This document shows positions 1-12,080 of a stretch of 64,000 nt of DNA, piece after piece (within the stretch, counting starts at the first letter, position 1; the number at the start of each line of letters is the position of its first letter). Below the pieces are notes generated by a model. It made no database searches. It saw only the letters and a program-made list of their open reading frames with translations, and was not told the DNA's origin. The stretch comes from Galeopsis tetrahit. Lineage: Eukaryota; Streptophyta; Magnoliopsida; Lamiales; Lamiaceae. Location of the stretch: the NCBI GenBank assembly GCA_963675135.1, contig OY776129.1, positions 41,580,141 to 41,644,140 on the forward strand, in the 5' to 3' direction. The position numbers and the translations under genes were made by a program.

Positions 1-845
1 ATAGTCTTTGAAAGCTATGGAAATTCTATGAGCTTCAGAATTCTTGTGTAGTTGGATTCTGTTGAGGTGCTTTCAAATGGTCTTCACACTTCTGTATTTA
101 TAGACAAATGAAGGATTTGCCCGTTGGAGAGGCAGCCTCAAATGTCCATAAATGTCTTCTTTTAGTTCTTCAACTTTGAAGACAGATTCTTGATAGTGAT
201 ATGTCCTTATTTGGGAAATAAACGGCTGTTAAGACTTTGTCTTCTTTCTGCAGCACTCTACCCAATGTCTGACTTTCAGATTCTCTTGTTAGGACTTGGA
301 CATGGCTTCTGAAAGCTGTTCCAATGATAGGACAACATTCCTCAACATTTGGACAAGTTTCCTTATCACTATCAGCAGTCTTGCTTATCAGCAAGGTTGG
401 CTTGCTCTTCTTCAGATGACTTGGCTCATACCCTTTGCTTCACTTCAAGGTGATCTTAGCATGTTGAATTGTAGTTCTTTAGGGTGTGATTGTCTCTAGC
501 TCTTCAGCATAGTTGACCTCAGGCTTTCAGAGCACTTGATCTTGATTAATTGTGCTGAGACAACTCCTCTGGACAACTCTCCTGATCAGCATAGTTGGTC
601 TTCAAAAGACTTAGTGTTGTTTCCAGAGTTTGAGCCTTGAGGGGACTTGTTCTTTATGGACTTCAAAGCAAGTGTTCCCCCTCAAATTGTGCATCTAATA
701 AACTAAGAGCTGCCTAACATATTAGCTCCTCATCTAGCCTTTATACTATATGTTCTAACATCTCTAGAAGATACTCAACTTGACTTAGGCATGTCTCAGG
801 GGGTTTTGGTATTAAATCAAAACATATCTCATTTTATTCCCAACA
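1..845 (-). mobile_element. Partial Sirevirus-like copia LTR, minus strand, cut by window edge
   Basis: The minus strand at 845 starts TGTTGGGAATAAAATGA, the same first bases as the complete Sirevirus LTR at 26789. It is preceded on the minus strand by a purine tract (plus-strand aatttcccccttttt at 846-860). The LTR therefore runs leftwards and leaves the window. A TATA-like box (minus-strand CTATAAATACAGAAG, near 94-108) resembles the CTATATAAACAGAAG box of the Sirevirus LTR at 27541. Beyond the first bases and this box the two LTRs are diverged, so this is a related but different family. Confidence 0.75.
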
Positions 846-1335
846 ATTTCCCCCTTTTTGATGATGCCAAAACCTATACTTCTATGCAAAAGTGACTTGA
901 CTACACCTATTACATTTATCTTCAGAAGACATGACTAAGGTCAATTATCCTGAAAAGCAATTTGTTAGTGTACTCACCATTCATGTTGCACATAGGTTTC
1001 ATAGATAGACATAGAGAGATGAGTGTTTCTTGATTCAATATAAGTTCAACTATCATTCATTTGAACATCATTACAAGCATGTTGATAGTTGAAATTAACA
1101 TATCAGAGCATGAATCATTAACACTAAATACATCAGAGCATTTTACTATCACAATTCAAAGCATATACATCAGAACATTTTACTATCACAATTCAAAGCA
1201 TACCACAAGAGTACTTGCTTCAAGTACAGACAGCTTATGAGAAAATCTGGTCCCAAGAACCCTATTGATAAGAACCAAGCAAATCAAACCTAAGAAGATA
1301 AGGAGCATAAGGTTTATGAGTCAGCTCAGTCCCTA
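846..1335 (-). other. 3' internal region of the minus-strand Sirevirus-like element
   Basis: The polypurine tract lies next to the LTR at 846-860. The rest is AT-rich with no long ORF and contains a short tandem repeat at 1129-1202. It ends where recognisable coding sequence of a different, plus-strand copia element begins near 1340. The exact junction between the two elements is not visible. Confidence 0.5.
1129..1202. repeat. 37-bp tandem duplication
   Basis: Two consecutive copies starting tacatcagagcatttt and tacatcagaacatttt, each followed by the same actatcacaattcaaagcat segment. They lie in the non-coding tail of the minus-strand retroelement. Confidence 0.8.
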
Positions 1336-1365
1336 TCCATCACTTCCATTAAAGAACATCAGAAT

Positions 1366-4300
1366 TGGATTTTAGATTCAGAGTGTTCTTTCCACATGAC
1401 TCCAAGAAGAGGCTGATTTCATGATTTTAAGCATCAGAATGGAGGTTCTGTGTTGTTAGGGAATGATCACACTTGCAAAGTCAAAGGTGAAGGTACAGTA
1501 CACTTGAAGATGTATGATGGAGTAGTGAGGATTCTCAAGAGGGTCAGGTATGTTCCTGAACTCAAGAGAAATTTGATATCTCTTGGTATGTTGGATTCAA
1601 TGGGCTACAAATTCCAGTCTGAAGATGGAGAGCTCAGAGTTTCAAAGGGGAAGCTTCCTATTTTGAAAGGTGAGAGAAGGAATGATCTCTACTTTCTTAA
1701 GAGAGGTACAGTGATTGGCAGATCAGATGTGGCAAGAGTGCAAGACAACTCAATGTTGTGGCACAGAAGATTAGGTCATGTAGGAGAGAAGGGCCTACTT
1801 GAGCTAAGTAAGCAAGGATTGCTATGTGGTGACAAGATCACAAAGCTTGATTTGTTTGAGTATTGCATTCTTGGGAAATCCAAGAGATTAAAGTTTGGAA
1901 AGAGTTCACACTCTACCAAAGGAATTTTGGACTATGTCCATTCAGATTTATGGGGGCCAGCTAGGAATCAGACCAAAAGTGGTGGGAAATATTTCATGTC
2001 TATCATAGAGGACTACTCAAGAAAGGTATGGATCACTATCCTGAAATCCAAGTCAGAAGCATTTGAAAAGTTCAAGGAATGGCTCACTGAGGTTGAGAAT
2101 GTCTCTGGAAATAAGCTCAAGCATTTGAGAACTGATAATGGGCTGGAGTTCATATCAGAAGAGTTCAATGTTTTCTGCAAGAAGAAGGGTATAATGAGGC
2201 ATAGAACAGTACCAGGTACACCTCAGCAGAATGGAGTAGCTGAGAGAATGAACCAGACCTTTCTTGAGAGGGTCAGGTGTATGTTGAGCAGCTCTGGATT
2301 GCCTAAAGTATTTTGGGGAGAAGTAGTGTCAACAACAGCCTATTTGATAAACAGAAGCCCTTCCTCAGTTGTGCAATTTAAATCCCCAGAAGAGTTATGG
2401 TCTGACCATGCACCTGAGTACAGTAATTTGAAGGTTTATGGTTGTTTAGCATATGCCCATGTCAAGAAAGATAAGCTTGAGCCTCGAGCCTTGAAATGTG
2501 TGTTCGTAGGGTATCCTTCAGGAGTGAAAGGGTATAGGTTGTGGTGCCTTGAAGTTGGGATGCAGAAGTGTATTATCAGCAGAGATGTAACTTTTGATGA
2601 AAGTAGAATGCCACTGAAAGAAGAGGCAAGTTCAAGTGCAGCACACAACAGACCAGATGAGACATAGGTTGAGGTGGAGCATGATGACACCAGAACACTA
2701 ACTGAAGATCATATTGATCCACATGAGGAGGAGACTACTCATAGTGATAATGAGCTTCATGACTATCAAGCTGACATTGTATCTTTTGCATTATGTGCAA
2801 CTCTTGAGGTGAAGTCTCTGAAGCCTAAAACTTACACATAAGCCATCAACTGCCATGACAAAGAGAAGTGGTTAGTTGCTATGGAGGAAGAACTGTTATC
2901 TCTTAACAAGAACCAGACTTGGGAGATTGTTGAGAGGCCTAAGAACAAGAATCTTGTTGGGTGTAAGTGGATTTACAAGAAGAAGGTGGAGGCTCAGAGA
3001 GGTGGCAAGATTAGGTACAAGGCCAGACTTGTAGCTAAAAGATTTACACAAAAAGAAGGTATTGACTTTAATGAAATCTTCTCACATGTTGTAAAGCATT
3101 GTAGCATCAGCATCTTGTTGGCTATGGTTGCTCAGTATGAACTGGAGCTGCATCAGATGGATGTGACCACAACATTTCTTCATGGGACCTTAGATGAGAA
3201 GATCTACATGAAAATACCAGAAGGGTTGGACATAGAAGATGGAGAAGACAAAGTGTGCTTACTCAGAAAATCACTCTATGGCCTCAAACAAAGCCCTAAA
3301 CAATGGTACTTAAGGTTTGATGAGTACATTTGCTTAGCTGGTTTTGCAAGAAGCTTGTATGACAGTTGTGTTTACTTCAGACGAGTTGGGAGTTCAGTTA
3401 CCTATCTTCTGTTGTATGTAGATGATATGTTAATAGCAGGGGAGTCTATTAACAGTATCAATCAGGTGAAAGAGATTCTCAAAAGAGAGTTTGAGATGAA
3501 AGATCTTGGTGAAGCTAAAGTGATTCTTGGGATGGAGATCAGTAGAGTTGAGGGAGCAATTCAGCTGAGACAGCCCACCTATCTGAAGAAGGTGTTAGAG
3601 AGATTCAGGATGCATCAAGCTAAGTCAGTTTCTACACCGGCCAATTGGCCAGCATCAGAAGTTATCCAATCAGATGTGTCCCAAGAACAGCCAAGAGAGA
3701 GCTCAGATGAGTAAGGTTCCTTATGCCAGTGCAGTAGGGAGTTTAATGTACGCTATGGTGTGTTGTAGACCACATTTAACTCATGCAATGAGTGTAATCA
3801 GCAGATACATGAGTGATCCAGGCTTAAGTCATTGGGAGACAGTTAAGTGGGTCATGAGATATGTTCTGGGATCAGCTGAGAAGGGTCTGAAATTTCAGAA
3901 GATATCAGATGAGGCAAAAGCACTTGTGGGTTATGTTGATGCCGACTATGCAGCCAATGTAGACAAAAGAAAATCGTTGACAGGTTATGTGTTCACCTTA
4001 TGTGGTACAGCTATATCATGGAGGTCAATACATCAGTCCGTAGTTGCATTATCTACTACAGAATCAAAATATGTAGCCTTGACTGAAGCAGTTAAGGAGA
4101 GCATGTGGCTTAGGGGGATCTTAAAGGAGTTTGGTATATCACAAAGAAGTGTGACTGTCTTCTGTGATAACCAAAGTGCAATACATCTTGCAAAGCATCA
4201 GGGGTATCATGAGAGAACTAAACATATAGATGTAAAGCTGTACTTTGTAAGAGATATTGTAGAGAAGGGGGTGGTCCAGGTAGTGAAGATTGCTACAGAG

Positions 4301-4381
4301 GAGAACCCTGCTGATGCGTTCACTGAGGCATTGCCAAAAGAGAAGTTTGGCTTGTGTCTTAGACTTATTGGACTGCATTAA
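1366..4381 (+). pseudogene. Decayed copia pol (protease-integrase-RT-RNase H), gag missing
   Basis: Conceptual translation gives the copia domain order. First is a protease remnant near 1366, where the DSG catalytic triplet reads DSE and is followed by an in-frame TGA. Next is GAG-pre-integrase (about 1450-1900). The integrase core has HSDLWGP, RTDNGLEF and [11 protein letters not shown], and the reverse transcriptase has YVDDMLIAG near 3415. RNase H has TTESKYVAL and FCDNQSAIHLA and ends at 4381. The frame is broken by TAG at 2665, TAA near 2840 and a frameshift around 3690-3710. No gag, 5' LTR or primer-binding site is visible upstream. The integrase and RT style fits the Tork/Tnt1-like copia lineage, but that lineage call is an inference from memory of the family. 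The element cannot move by itself. Confidence 0.9.
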
Positions 4382-4639
4382 TTCCTCCGAGGAGAAGGCT
4401 GCTGATCCTGTGGCAGAGGAGCAGTGGTGGAGACTATTCTTTGAGGAGAATAGTGGTTTTGTGTTTTGGTGGAGATTAGTTCGATTATGAGCTAAAGGTG
4501 GAGAATTGTGAGTGTTATATCATAATCTCATAGTCAGCACAGTAAGTAGTGAGCTAATAGGATCAGATAAGATGACTTAGGCCGAATTCAGATGAGTTGA
4601 AGGTTTTCAATCAGCTGAGGAGGTGATGCTTAGAGTTCA

Positions 4640-4775
4640 GCACAGTTGGTCAGATCAGCACAGTACTTGATCAGCACAGTACTTCAGCAGAGTAGATCAG
4701 CACAGTACTGGATCAGCATAGTACTTGATCAGCACAGTACTTCAGCACAGTAAAGATCAGCACAGTAGAAGTCTA
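4640..4775 (+). repeat. Short tandem array of a 'gatcagcacagtact' unit inside the LTR
   Basis: The unit gatcagcacagtact(t) recurs about six times in 4640-4775, with spacers of 0 to 14 bp and single-base variants such as gatcagcatagtactt. It lies upstream of the LTR TATA-like box, in the U3 position, where tandem repeats often act as enhancer elements in plant LTRs. The enhancer role is inference. Confidence 0.85.
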
Positions 4776-5051
4776 TCAGCAGAGTCAGCTTTTGATCACA
4801 AGAATAGAAGAATTGGGTATCAGAACACTAAGTAGTCTTCTGATCTTTATGGACAAGTCTTCTGATATGAAAGTTAGTTAGTTTAACTAGATGTATTACA
4901 GTTACAACTACTTGAGGGCATAACTACCATTTCAGTTGGGCAATAACAGAGCACATGGGTTGTTTCAAGCGGTTGCAAACGATTGATAACTACTCAAGCA
5001 GTTCCTAACAACAACAACTACCTTGGTCTATATATACTCTTGTATGTGTAC

Positions 5052-5127
5052 ATTGTAAAGGTTGATTTTTTATTTTGGATGCAAGTACGATTGTAAAGGT
5101 TGATTTTTGATTTTGGATGCAAGTACG
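5052..5127 (+). repeat. 38-bp tandem duplication in the LTR
   Basis: Two adjacent 38-bp copies start attgtaaaggttgattttt, at 5052 and 5090. They differ at one position, with a third partial start (attgtaat) at 5128. Confidence 0.9.
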
Positions 5128-5412
5128 ATTGTAATCTTTGAGTTGTGTGAGTTCACGAGTGAAGTGAGGAAATATCATATTCTGAGTGAATGAGTGTGTA
5201 AACATTCTTGATCAATCAAAGAAGTACTCGTCTGGTCCAGTGGATGTAGATCACATTGATCGAACCACTTAAATTCTTTGTGTGTTGTTTGTCTCGTTGA
5301 TTACTTTTGAATTACTATCTTAGCTGGTTATTTCTTATATCTTCAAGTATTCTATTTGGTTGGAGACGTCTAATCAACTGGAATCCTTGATAAGTGGTGT
5401 ATCGAATTACAA

Positions 5413-6541
5413 AGAAAAAAAATATATGTTGCAATCAATAAATACTTAAAGGTGGTGAATTATTTTTCAATTAACCCTCTTCGCTTTAAAAATCATATTC
5501 TTTAATTTTCTTTTTTCAATACGCGTTTAAATTTATAATCTTTTTGAAATGGATTTTTTTTCATTCTTATTTTCTCTACAACAACGTTTCTTAGACAATA
5601 ATGATGATCAGATTAATGTAGGAATTATCATTATTGTATTATTCTTCTAAGATTTGTTGAAAATTTTAAATCAATTCATCAAATTTTTAAAGAATTTTGA
5701 AGATTTTCAAGTTATTCTAAGAAGTTTGAAGATTTATTAAGGATTTGTAAAAGAATTGATGATTTTTTATTTTTTTTTACAGATCTATAGTTGACACACA
5801 TTTTATTTTAATTTATATTCCAGGAGCATATGTATATATATTTCACACATAGTGTATTTTATATTCCATGAACATGTGTATATATTCACTTTCTTCATAT
5901 TCTCTATACCTCATGGACATATATACTCATTTTCTCAGATTTTGTATGATGAAGTGTTCTTTACATTTCATGATGTGTATGTATATGCGTATTTATTTAC
6001 GTATTATTGTTCCTGTTGTATTTTTTATTTTTTTTACTTTGAATTATATGATTTACACATTATGAACATTATTATTTCCAAATATCCACAAAACTAAAAA
6101 AATGTCAAAACAAAACATACAAAGATATAACATGCACTTAAGTAGAGAAAATAAAAGAAAACTTAAATAAATTGCACCCCACATCAATATTGATCTGTTA
6201 GTTTATCTCAACGGACCAATTTCAAAATCTATACAAATTCACACCACCAAAATCTAAAAGTATAAAATGTCTGGACCAAAATAAAAAAGAGATCAACTTA
6301 ATGAACTAGAAAAACTTTAATCCCTCAATAAATATTTGTTTGTATCAGAATATCTGAATACATCTACTCATCAACAAGTATATTGATTGTTTTTTTTTTA
6401 CCTCTCTACTTATCTACTCCTTCTATGTAGATCCAAATATGCCATACCAATTGATTCAAGAAACTTTACATTCAACAATAAATAAAATACTCCCAAAAAA
6501 GGTATAGTGAATTAGTGATACATGTTATACTCTTTCTATTT
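5413..6541. other. AT-rich intergenic DNA between the copia LTR and CHX gene 1
   Basis: No gene is supported. The 5560-5960 part shares wording (cttctacaaatcttcaa-like strings and repeated catatgtatat/tccatgaacatgtg motifs) with the Helitron interior near 48430-49080. It may be a small reverse-orientation fragment of that family. A MULE-type terminal fragment occupies 6190-6333. The remainder is simple-sequence-like. Confidence 0.5.
6190..6333 (+). repeat. Fragment of a MULE-type terminal inverted repeat
   Basis: The sequence ends aacttaatgaactagaaa followed by actttaatccc, with ggaccaa motifs upstream. This matches the right end of the complete element at 42354-43138 (aacttaatggactaaaaa then an A/T-rich end). 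Only one end is present here, so this is a truncated relic. Confidence 0.55.
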
Positions 6542-9500
6542 CTAAGTACGAGGAAATGAGTAAGAAGAATGGTCATTTAGTAAGTCAGTATAATGAGCTG
6601 AAGACAAATAGGTAGAGTCATGAAGAGAAGCGTCAGGCTGTCCTTGTTCTTCTCCTTCTCCCTGTGGCTCTTGCTGCACCACCAGAACAGAGAAATCAAA
6701 ATCAGAAGTAACCAATATGTCTCCTATGAGCCCCAACTCAGGGCATTCACTCCAGTCATTGAATCCCATCAGAAGAGGTGAAATTGGGTCGTGATACCTC
6801 CCCACTACGCACAAATCAAATCCGTAATCTTTCAGAGAGTTGATCACTCTCGTTGTTCCTACAGAGTCTTTCACTAACTCTTCTTTGATGGTAATCCTTT
6901 CGTCTCCCAAGCTTCTCTCCCTGAACTCATGCATCAACTCCATCTCCACACTCTCCACCCCATCTTCATCCCACTTCCTAATCCACACCAACATCAGACT
7001 AGTCTCTTGATTCTCGATGAACATAGTGAAGTAGGCCAACGCCTCACAATCATCCATCCCCCCTAAGAAAATGAGGCACATATGGAACAAGGGGCGGCCT
7101 TTCACCATCAACTGGTTATTGTTCGCATGCCCTCGATCTACGAGGATTCCCACTGAACACGGGGCCTTTGTCATCACATTTTGGTTCACCATTCTAATCG
7201 AAGGTGAAGGAGCTCCCACGTTACCATCAATGCCCCATTGCTTGTGAAATGGGATGATCACAATATTGGTCACCTGCAGTAGGATCAGATTCAGAAATTA
7301 ATAAATGAGAAGACTATGATATAAATGTTTTGATACAATAAAATCCCAAGAAGTTAATCCTCTAGGGTGTTGCTCAAGGTTCTCGAGTTTTATAGGCTCA
7401 TTGGAAAACGACGATATTTTAGAGTAAAAATGATTTCAATTTCGATTATATAAAAAAAAGACAATAAAATTTGTTAGAATAATATTTCTCAAAAAAAAAA
7501 AAGTTGTGGGGATGTGATTCTTTTGTTTATGTGGAATCTATTTTATTGAAACAATGTTGCCCCTATGTAGATCCATTTCGAGTCACCTGGTCGGCCGCGA
7601 GCGTGCAAATGTCATCGTGCATGCTAGCGTACGGTGCTATGGACGTGAAGTGGCGCACCACGACAGAGCCGAGGTAACGTTGTTCAAACAAGTTAAAGGC
7701 ATTAACAGCGTGCTTAGACCAACTCTTTGTGGTGGTGAGGTGTTTGTTTCGACCGGTTGACTCCATAACAGAGGCGGCTCTACCCTTGAGCTCCATTAGA
7801 CTCAGAACAAACACGGCAATGGGTCGGCTTTTCATGGGGGCAGAGGCTTCAAGAAGATTGATGAGGGTACGGATGTTGTCCTCGTTGTGAATGCAGAATA
7901 GCATGCGCAGCTGGTCGTTGGGTTGATTGAGCATGATGGAGCTCTTGCATTGGCTGATGTACCTTTCGGATGGATCGTAGAGGCGCGTGATCAGAGGCCT
8001 TGATATTCCTGTCACGATCAGCATTGATATTAACAGAAGGGCATATGCTTCACTTCCTAGTATCTGTACATTGTCCAATAATACTCAAATAAGACCATTA
8101 ACTACTATCTTGTGTTTTTTAGGAAAAAAACAGAGGCTAGATTCTTTAAGCTTACAGTTGTATTCTTGTGTGGATAAAAAAACATACAACCCCCGTGTTT
8201 GATAAAATTTTCAAAAAACACACTTTTATTTGATAAAATATGCACAAAGTTTTCTTGTGTTTGATTAATGCATAATCCCCCTTGTGTTTAATAAAAGTAT
8301 GCATACCATTCAGAAAAAATAATGGAGTTAAACTGAAGCATAAACTTGCATAATTGTCCTTCGTTCGTATAAACAAAAAACACGCACACTACACCCATAC
8401 ATAAAACATGTACAAATCGCGAGCAATTGCAAATCTTACATCTTTTACGCAGGGTATTTTGGATAATTCTCACCAACAGCGAATAAAACACACAGTTTAG
8501 TTAAAAATGACATAAAGAGGATTTTGTGCATACTCTTATCTAACAAGTGGAGTTTGTAATGCAACATATGGGTTGGTTTTGTGTTTTATTGATTAATAAA
8601 AAGAAAAATAGTAGAGTAGATTAGTTACTTACCCCTTCTTCATGCAAGGTGATGTAATAAGCAGCTTCAATGGAGCCTTTACAACACATAATCAAAGCAA
8701 GAGTGACAGCATCCTTCATCGGAATCTTATAATAAAGCGAGGGAATAACCACTCCGATGAACTTAGCCGCATAACAGATGAAGATAACAAGGGAACAGGC
8801 TACCCCCGAAACTCCTTTTATAGAGAAGATATCGACAGTCAAACCACTTATCACAAACTTAGCTGGAACAAACAACTTCATTGTAATAGCATCGAGCTTA
8901 TTCACATACGAAGATCCCAAAGGCGGACCCTCAGGAACAACAATCCCTAAAAAGAAGGTTCCCAACGGCGCCGGTTGCCCTAAAATCTCAGCCCCCAATC
9001 CACATAGCAACACTATGACTGTAATAATAACAAAATGTGCTTCTCTCATACGTTGCCCTTCGGGCACACGACTAGAAATGAAGATAATGATAGTGCGAAA
9101 GCCGAAGAAGACGATGAAGAACAAGATTAAGGCACCAAAAATGGAGGACATTGCAGTGAGGCGTTGACTGATTGCATACACGATAATGGAACCTAATACT
9201 AAGGAGAGGATGTAATTGCAAAGGTCGGATACGAGAGAAGCTAAGGTTGCTAATCTTCCGATTTCGGAGTTGAGAATGTTGAGATCGTTTAACAGGGTTG
9301 TGATTACTGGAAATGAAGAGAAGGCGGATAGGAGTACCACGAAGGGGAGGGATTGTCGCACTGAGGGGTCTAGGTCGATTGAATTTGAAATTATGAAAAC
9401 GGAGAGCATTCCGATTATTACAGGGACTATGAAGCACAATGTACCTATAACAATGGAGTATCGCTCCATTCTTTTCACTAAGGAGATGTCGATGTGGACG

Positions 9501-10133
9501 CCTAATATGAAGAGGTAGAACATGAAGCCGATGTCTGCGAATGTTTCCAGTAACAATTTCCCCCATGGAGGGAATATCTTCCCTCTGAATGAATCCACAT
9601 GACCCAGAAACGATTGCCCCAAGATGATTCCCCCCTGTTTCAAATCACTCTTTTATATTAATAAACCAGTTGATTCAAATAACAACTCTAAATTATCAAT
9701 ACAGGACTAAAACTGCATCATTTTAAAAGTTATGATACTTAATTAAGAAAATTGATTTGTGTGAAACTAAAATCGTCAAAACTCAATAGAATTTGCAATG
9801 TAGGCTTTGAAAGATTTGATGATCAATCATAAACAAATGTCTGGACATAGAATTTGTAAGAAATACCTAGAGGAAAAGGACCTTACTTACAATAAGCTGG
9901 GCACTGATAACACCTTGTTTAAAAGGTTTGAGGAGGAAGGAAACGATGCTTGTAATGACGAAAATGACGATAAATTGGGCTAGCGCAAGTGGTACGGAAT
10001 AGGTGAAGGGATCGCCACCGCGCCATGCACTCCCTTGTGAATTTATCATTCCAAAATATTGGCACAACAGAGTTTGTTGACCATCGAGTCCCCGAACGTA
10101 CCCTAAAGAATAGGTAGCATGTTTATACCACAT
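6542..10133 (-). CDS. Cation/H+ antiporter, CHX (CPA2) family, copy 1
   Basis: Minus-strand gene with four exons: 10133-9891, 9634-8633, 8063-7587 and 7273-6542, giving about 817 residues, normal for plant CHX. All introns are GT-AG and phase 0. The start is the first ATG after an in-frame TGA 11 codons upstream. Exon 1 has the CHX amino-terminal segment and first membrane helices. Exon 2 is the Na+/H+-exchanger-type membrane domain, starting GGIILGQSFLGHVD and continuing through ILNSEIGRLATLASLVSD, with Asp218 in the transport-core position, to SGLTVDIFS. Exons 3 and 4 form the long hydrophilic C-terminal domain that resembles universal-stress-protein folds in this family. CHX proteins exchange K+ or Na+ for protons at the plasma membrane or endomembranes. 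The paralogue at 15858-20421 is closely similar throughout. No frame damage was found, and orthology to a particular CHX number was not established. Confidence 0.93.
7274..7586 (-). other. Intron 3 of CHX copy 1, absent from CHX copy 2
   Basis: A 313-bp intron interrupts the codons for ADQ|VTN. In copy 2 the same residues are contiguous exon sequence. The donor side reads CAG|GTGACT and the acceptor side CAG|GTGACC, so CAGGTGAC is present at both ends. The interior is AT-rich with no recognisable transposon. Confidence 0.85.
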
Positions 10134-10560
10134 TGTCTTTCCTTTTTTCTCAAAACAATCTCAAAGGTTGATGGGAATTGATCTTTTGATGTGCAAAATT
10201 TGAAAAAAAAAAAAAAAAAAGTTTGAAATTTTAGGATGTGATGCAGAAAATAAGAGAAAAGGGGAGGGGAGTAGTTTCTTTTGCAAAATTGAAGCGAAAG
10301 AGAATCACTAATAAGTGTTATACATAGTAAAGTACTAAATTTAGCATGCAACAGGGATAACCACCCATAAACTCTACCTATATACTTATATTTAGCACAA
10401 ATAAATATTTACACACTATTCATTCTTTATTTATACAAAAATTGTCCATATGCTTTTAATTTTTCAAGCTATTGTGCCCCTAACTTCAAGGTTTAAACTC
10501 AAGATAATTCAAACTTTAAGGACCAAAAGTAAAAACAGACAAGAGGGATTGTAGTCTGTG
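10134..10560 (-). promoter_or_regulatory. Upstream region of CHX copy 1, conserved with copy 2
   Basis: Sequence upstream of the start codon aligns over roughly 300-400 bp with 20422-20865. Shared strings include agtgttatacatagtaaag and tattgtgcccctaacttcaa. A shared TATA-like string (plus-strand ctatatacttatattt, 10378-10393) lies about 250 bp from the ATG. The duplication therefore carried the promoter as well as the gene. The transcription start is not known. Confidence 0.6.
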
Positions 10561-10727
10561 TTCATTTGCATGTACATAAGCACATATAAAGGGCAATGTT
10601 TGCATATTAATCTTATGTGATTGTATAGAACACAATAACATGTTACTCTCTTAAAAATGATACTTATACGATAAAGAATCAAAGAACGAAAGTTATAAAG
10701 CGAAAAATCGAAGGCAACTGGTGTTAA

Positions 10728-12080
10728 TCACCACCACTGGTGCACAAGAACTCCACGCTTTCTAAGAGACGAAAACAATTTCAAATACTGAGAATACGTC
10801 TTCTGATAGTTAGGACTTCTCTTTCCCGGGCAGCATCTCTGCCATCTATTATAATGACATTCAAGAAACATTTCATCAATCATACAAATAGCTCTCGTCT
10901 CTATCAATCTCGGGATCAAATTGAACTCCGTTCCTTCCACGTCCACCTTCACCACCACATAATCCATCTCCCCTACCATACTTTTCAACCACAATGCAAA
11001 ATCAAATCCTTGAATCTTATTAAGACTCATAAAATTACTTGAAGATTGAACAACTTGAACCCTCTCCATCCCTCGACCCTTCTCCCCGTTCTTCCTACTT
11101 GGCTCCCGACTAATTTCAAAGAATAGCGTATCATTTCTTATCCAAGCTGCATATAGCAGCAGCATAACATGCTTCTTCGTTTTATATTCATCGTGGAATG
11201 CATTGTCCGCCTCGACTGCATAAATTTCAAAGGGCTTGTCCTGTTTCGGATACTACTTCTTAAACCAGCTCCCAATACTAGACCCATAACTCCTTGCTCC
11301 AACATCAATGTACATATACCTATTCTTGAAACTTATGTCAACCATTGTTGAGAGATATTTCACATTCTTGATATTATTTTTCAGTATTATGTAAGGCTTC
11401 AAAGGCTCATCTATAATTAACGACTTTGCTTTCCTAATCAATTTGCCCTTATATCTACGAACAGAACACTCATTTCTAGTTTTTCCTAGATTTAATGTCT
11501 CGTTCTTCTTTCTAAATATGATTTCATGTATAGCAATTGAATCTAAGCCATCAATTTCACGCAATTTAATCAATGTAAAAGCGTCAAATTATTGAATTAC
11601 CGAATGAAGACTATACTCATCAATGTCTGATTCCGTGTGAAGGTTTAGGAGACTTGCAAAGCGAATTGAACCGGCTTTGCCGTCCGGTCCAGACCGGCGG
11701 TAGTTGAGAACTCGAAATCGAATGTTGATTTCGCGTAGAGAATGCTCGACGATGAAAATTTCTCGGAAGAAATACCAATTGCTTTGAAACCCCCAATTTT
11801 GGCAATGCAATAGCTTCGTTTTCGTCTCCAATGCATAGGTATTTGGAGCCGGTAGAGAGCCGGCCTTCAGTTACGTGGTCTTGGAAAACAGAGGAGTAAT
11901 AGGCGCGGTGACGATTGGCGGTGGAATCGAGGGTTTGGGGGAAGAAACAGAAGTCTAGAGAATCACAAAAGGCAAAATGGGCGAAGAGCACGAGGACGCA
12001 GAAAGAGAGGAGATGCTGCTGAAGAGAATATTGGTGGGGGACTCAATAGAAGCATTTCACCTTCGGAAGCACGACGACAT
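10728..12080 (-). pseudogene. Broken DUF7870/FkbM-like methyltransferase gene
   Basis: The minus strand from about 11990 to 10728 reads like a plant S-adenosylmethionine-dependent methyltransferase of the DUF7870 type. It has DHVTEGRLSTGSK and LCIGD near the N-terminal part, GLDRTAKPVQFA in the middle, then MVDISFKNRYMYIDVGARSY, VVVKVDVEGTEFNL and the C-terminal end RKRGVLVHQWW. The reading frame is destroyed by two frameshifts between about 11640 and 11830, a TAA near 11589 and a TAG at 11253-11255. The amino end near 12080 also does not stay in frame. The family includes Arabidopsis proteins proposed to act in cell-wall pectin methylation, but that match is from memory and the copy here is non-functional. 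Its position between the two CHX copies places it in the duplicated neighbourhood; no second copy is seen after CHX copy 2. Confidence 0.85.

Larger units (their letters stand above)
4507..5412 (+). repeat. 3' LTR of the decayed copia element
   Basis: A purine-rich tract (aaaggtggagaa, 4494-4505) directly precedes a TG at 4507, the expected start of a 3' LTR after RNase H. The right end is uncertain; a CA near 5412 is the best candidate. The LTR holds two internal tandem arrays (4640-4775 and 5052-5127) and a TATA-like tatatatact near 5030. No matching 5' LTR is present, so divergence cannot be estimated. Confidence 0.6.

Noticed and set aside
5852..6097. AT-rich plus-strand ORFs rich in Tyr/Phe
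   Set aside because: Composition is what random AT-rich DNA gives. No start context, domain or paralogue.
8642..9518. Plus-strand ORFs opposite CHX copy 1, also seen opposite copy 2 at 17537-18527
   Set aside because: Antisense shadows of the conserved membrane-domain exon. They are similar in both copies only because the sense gene is.
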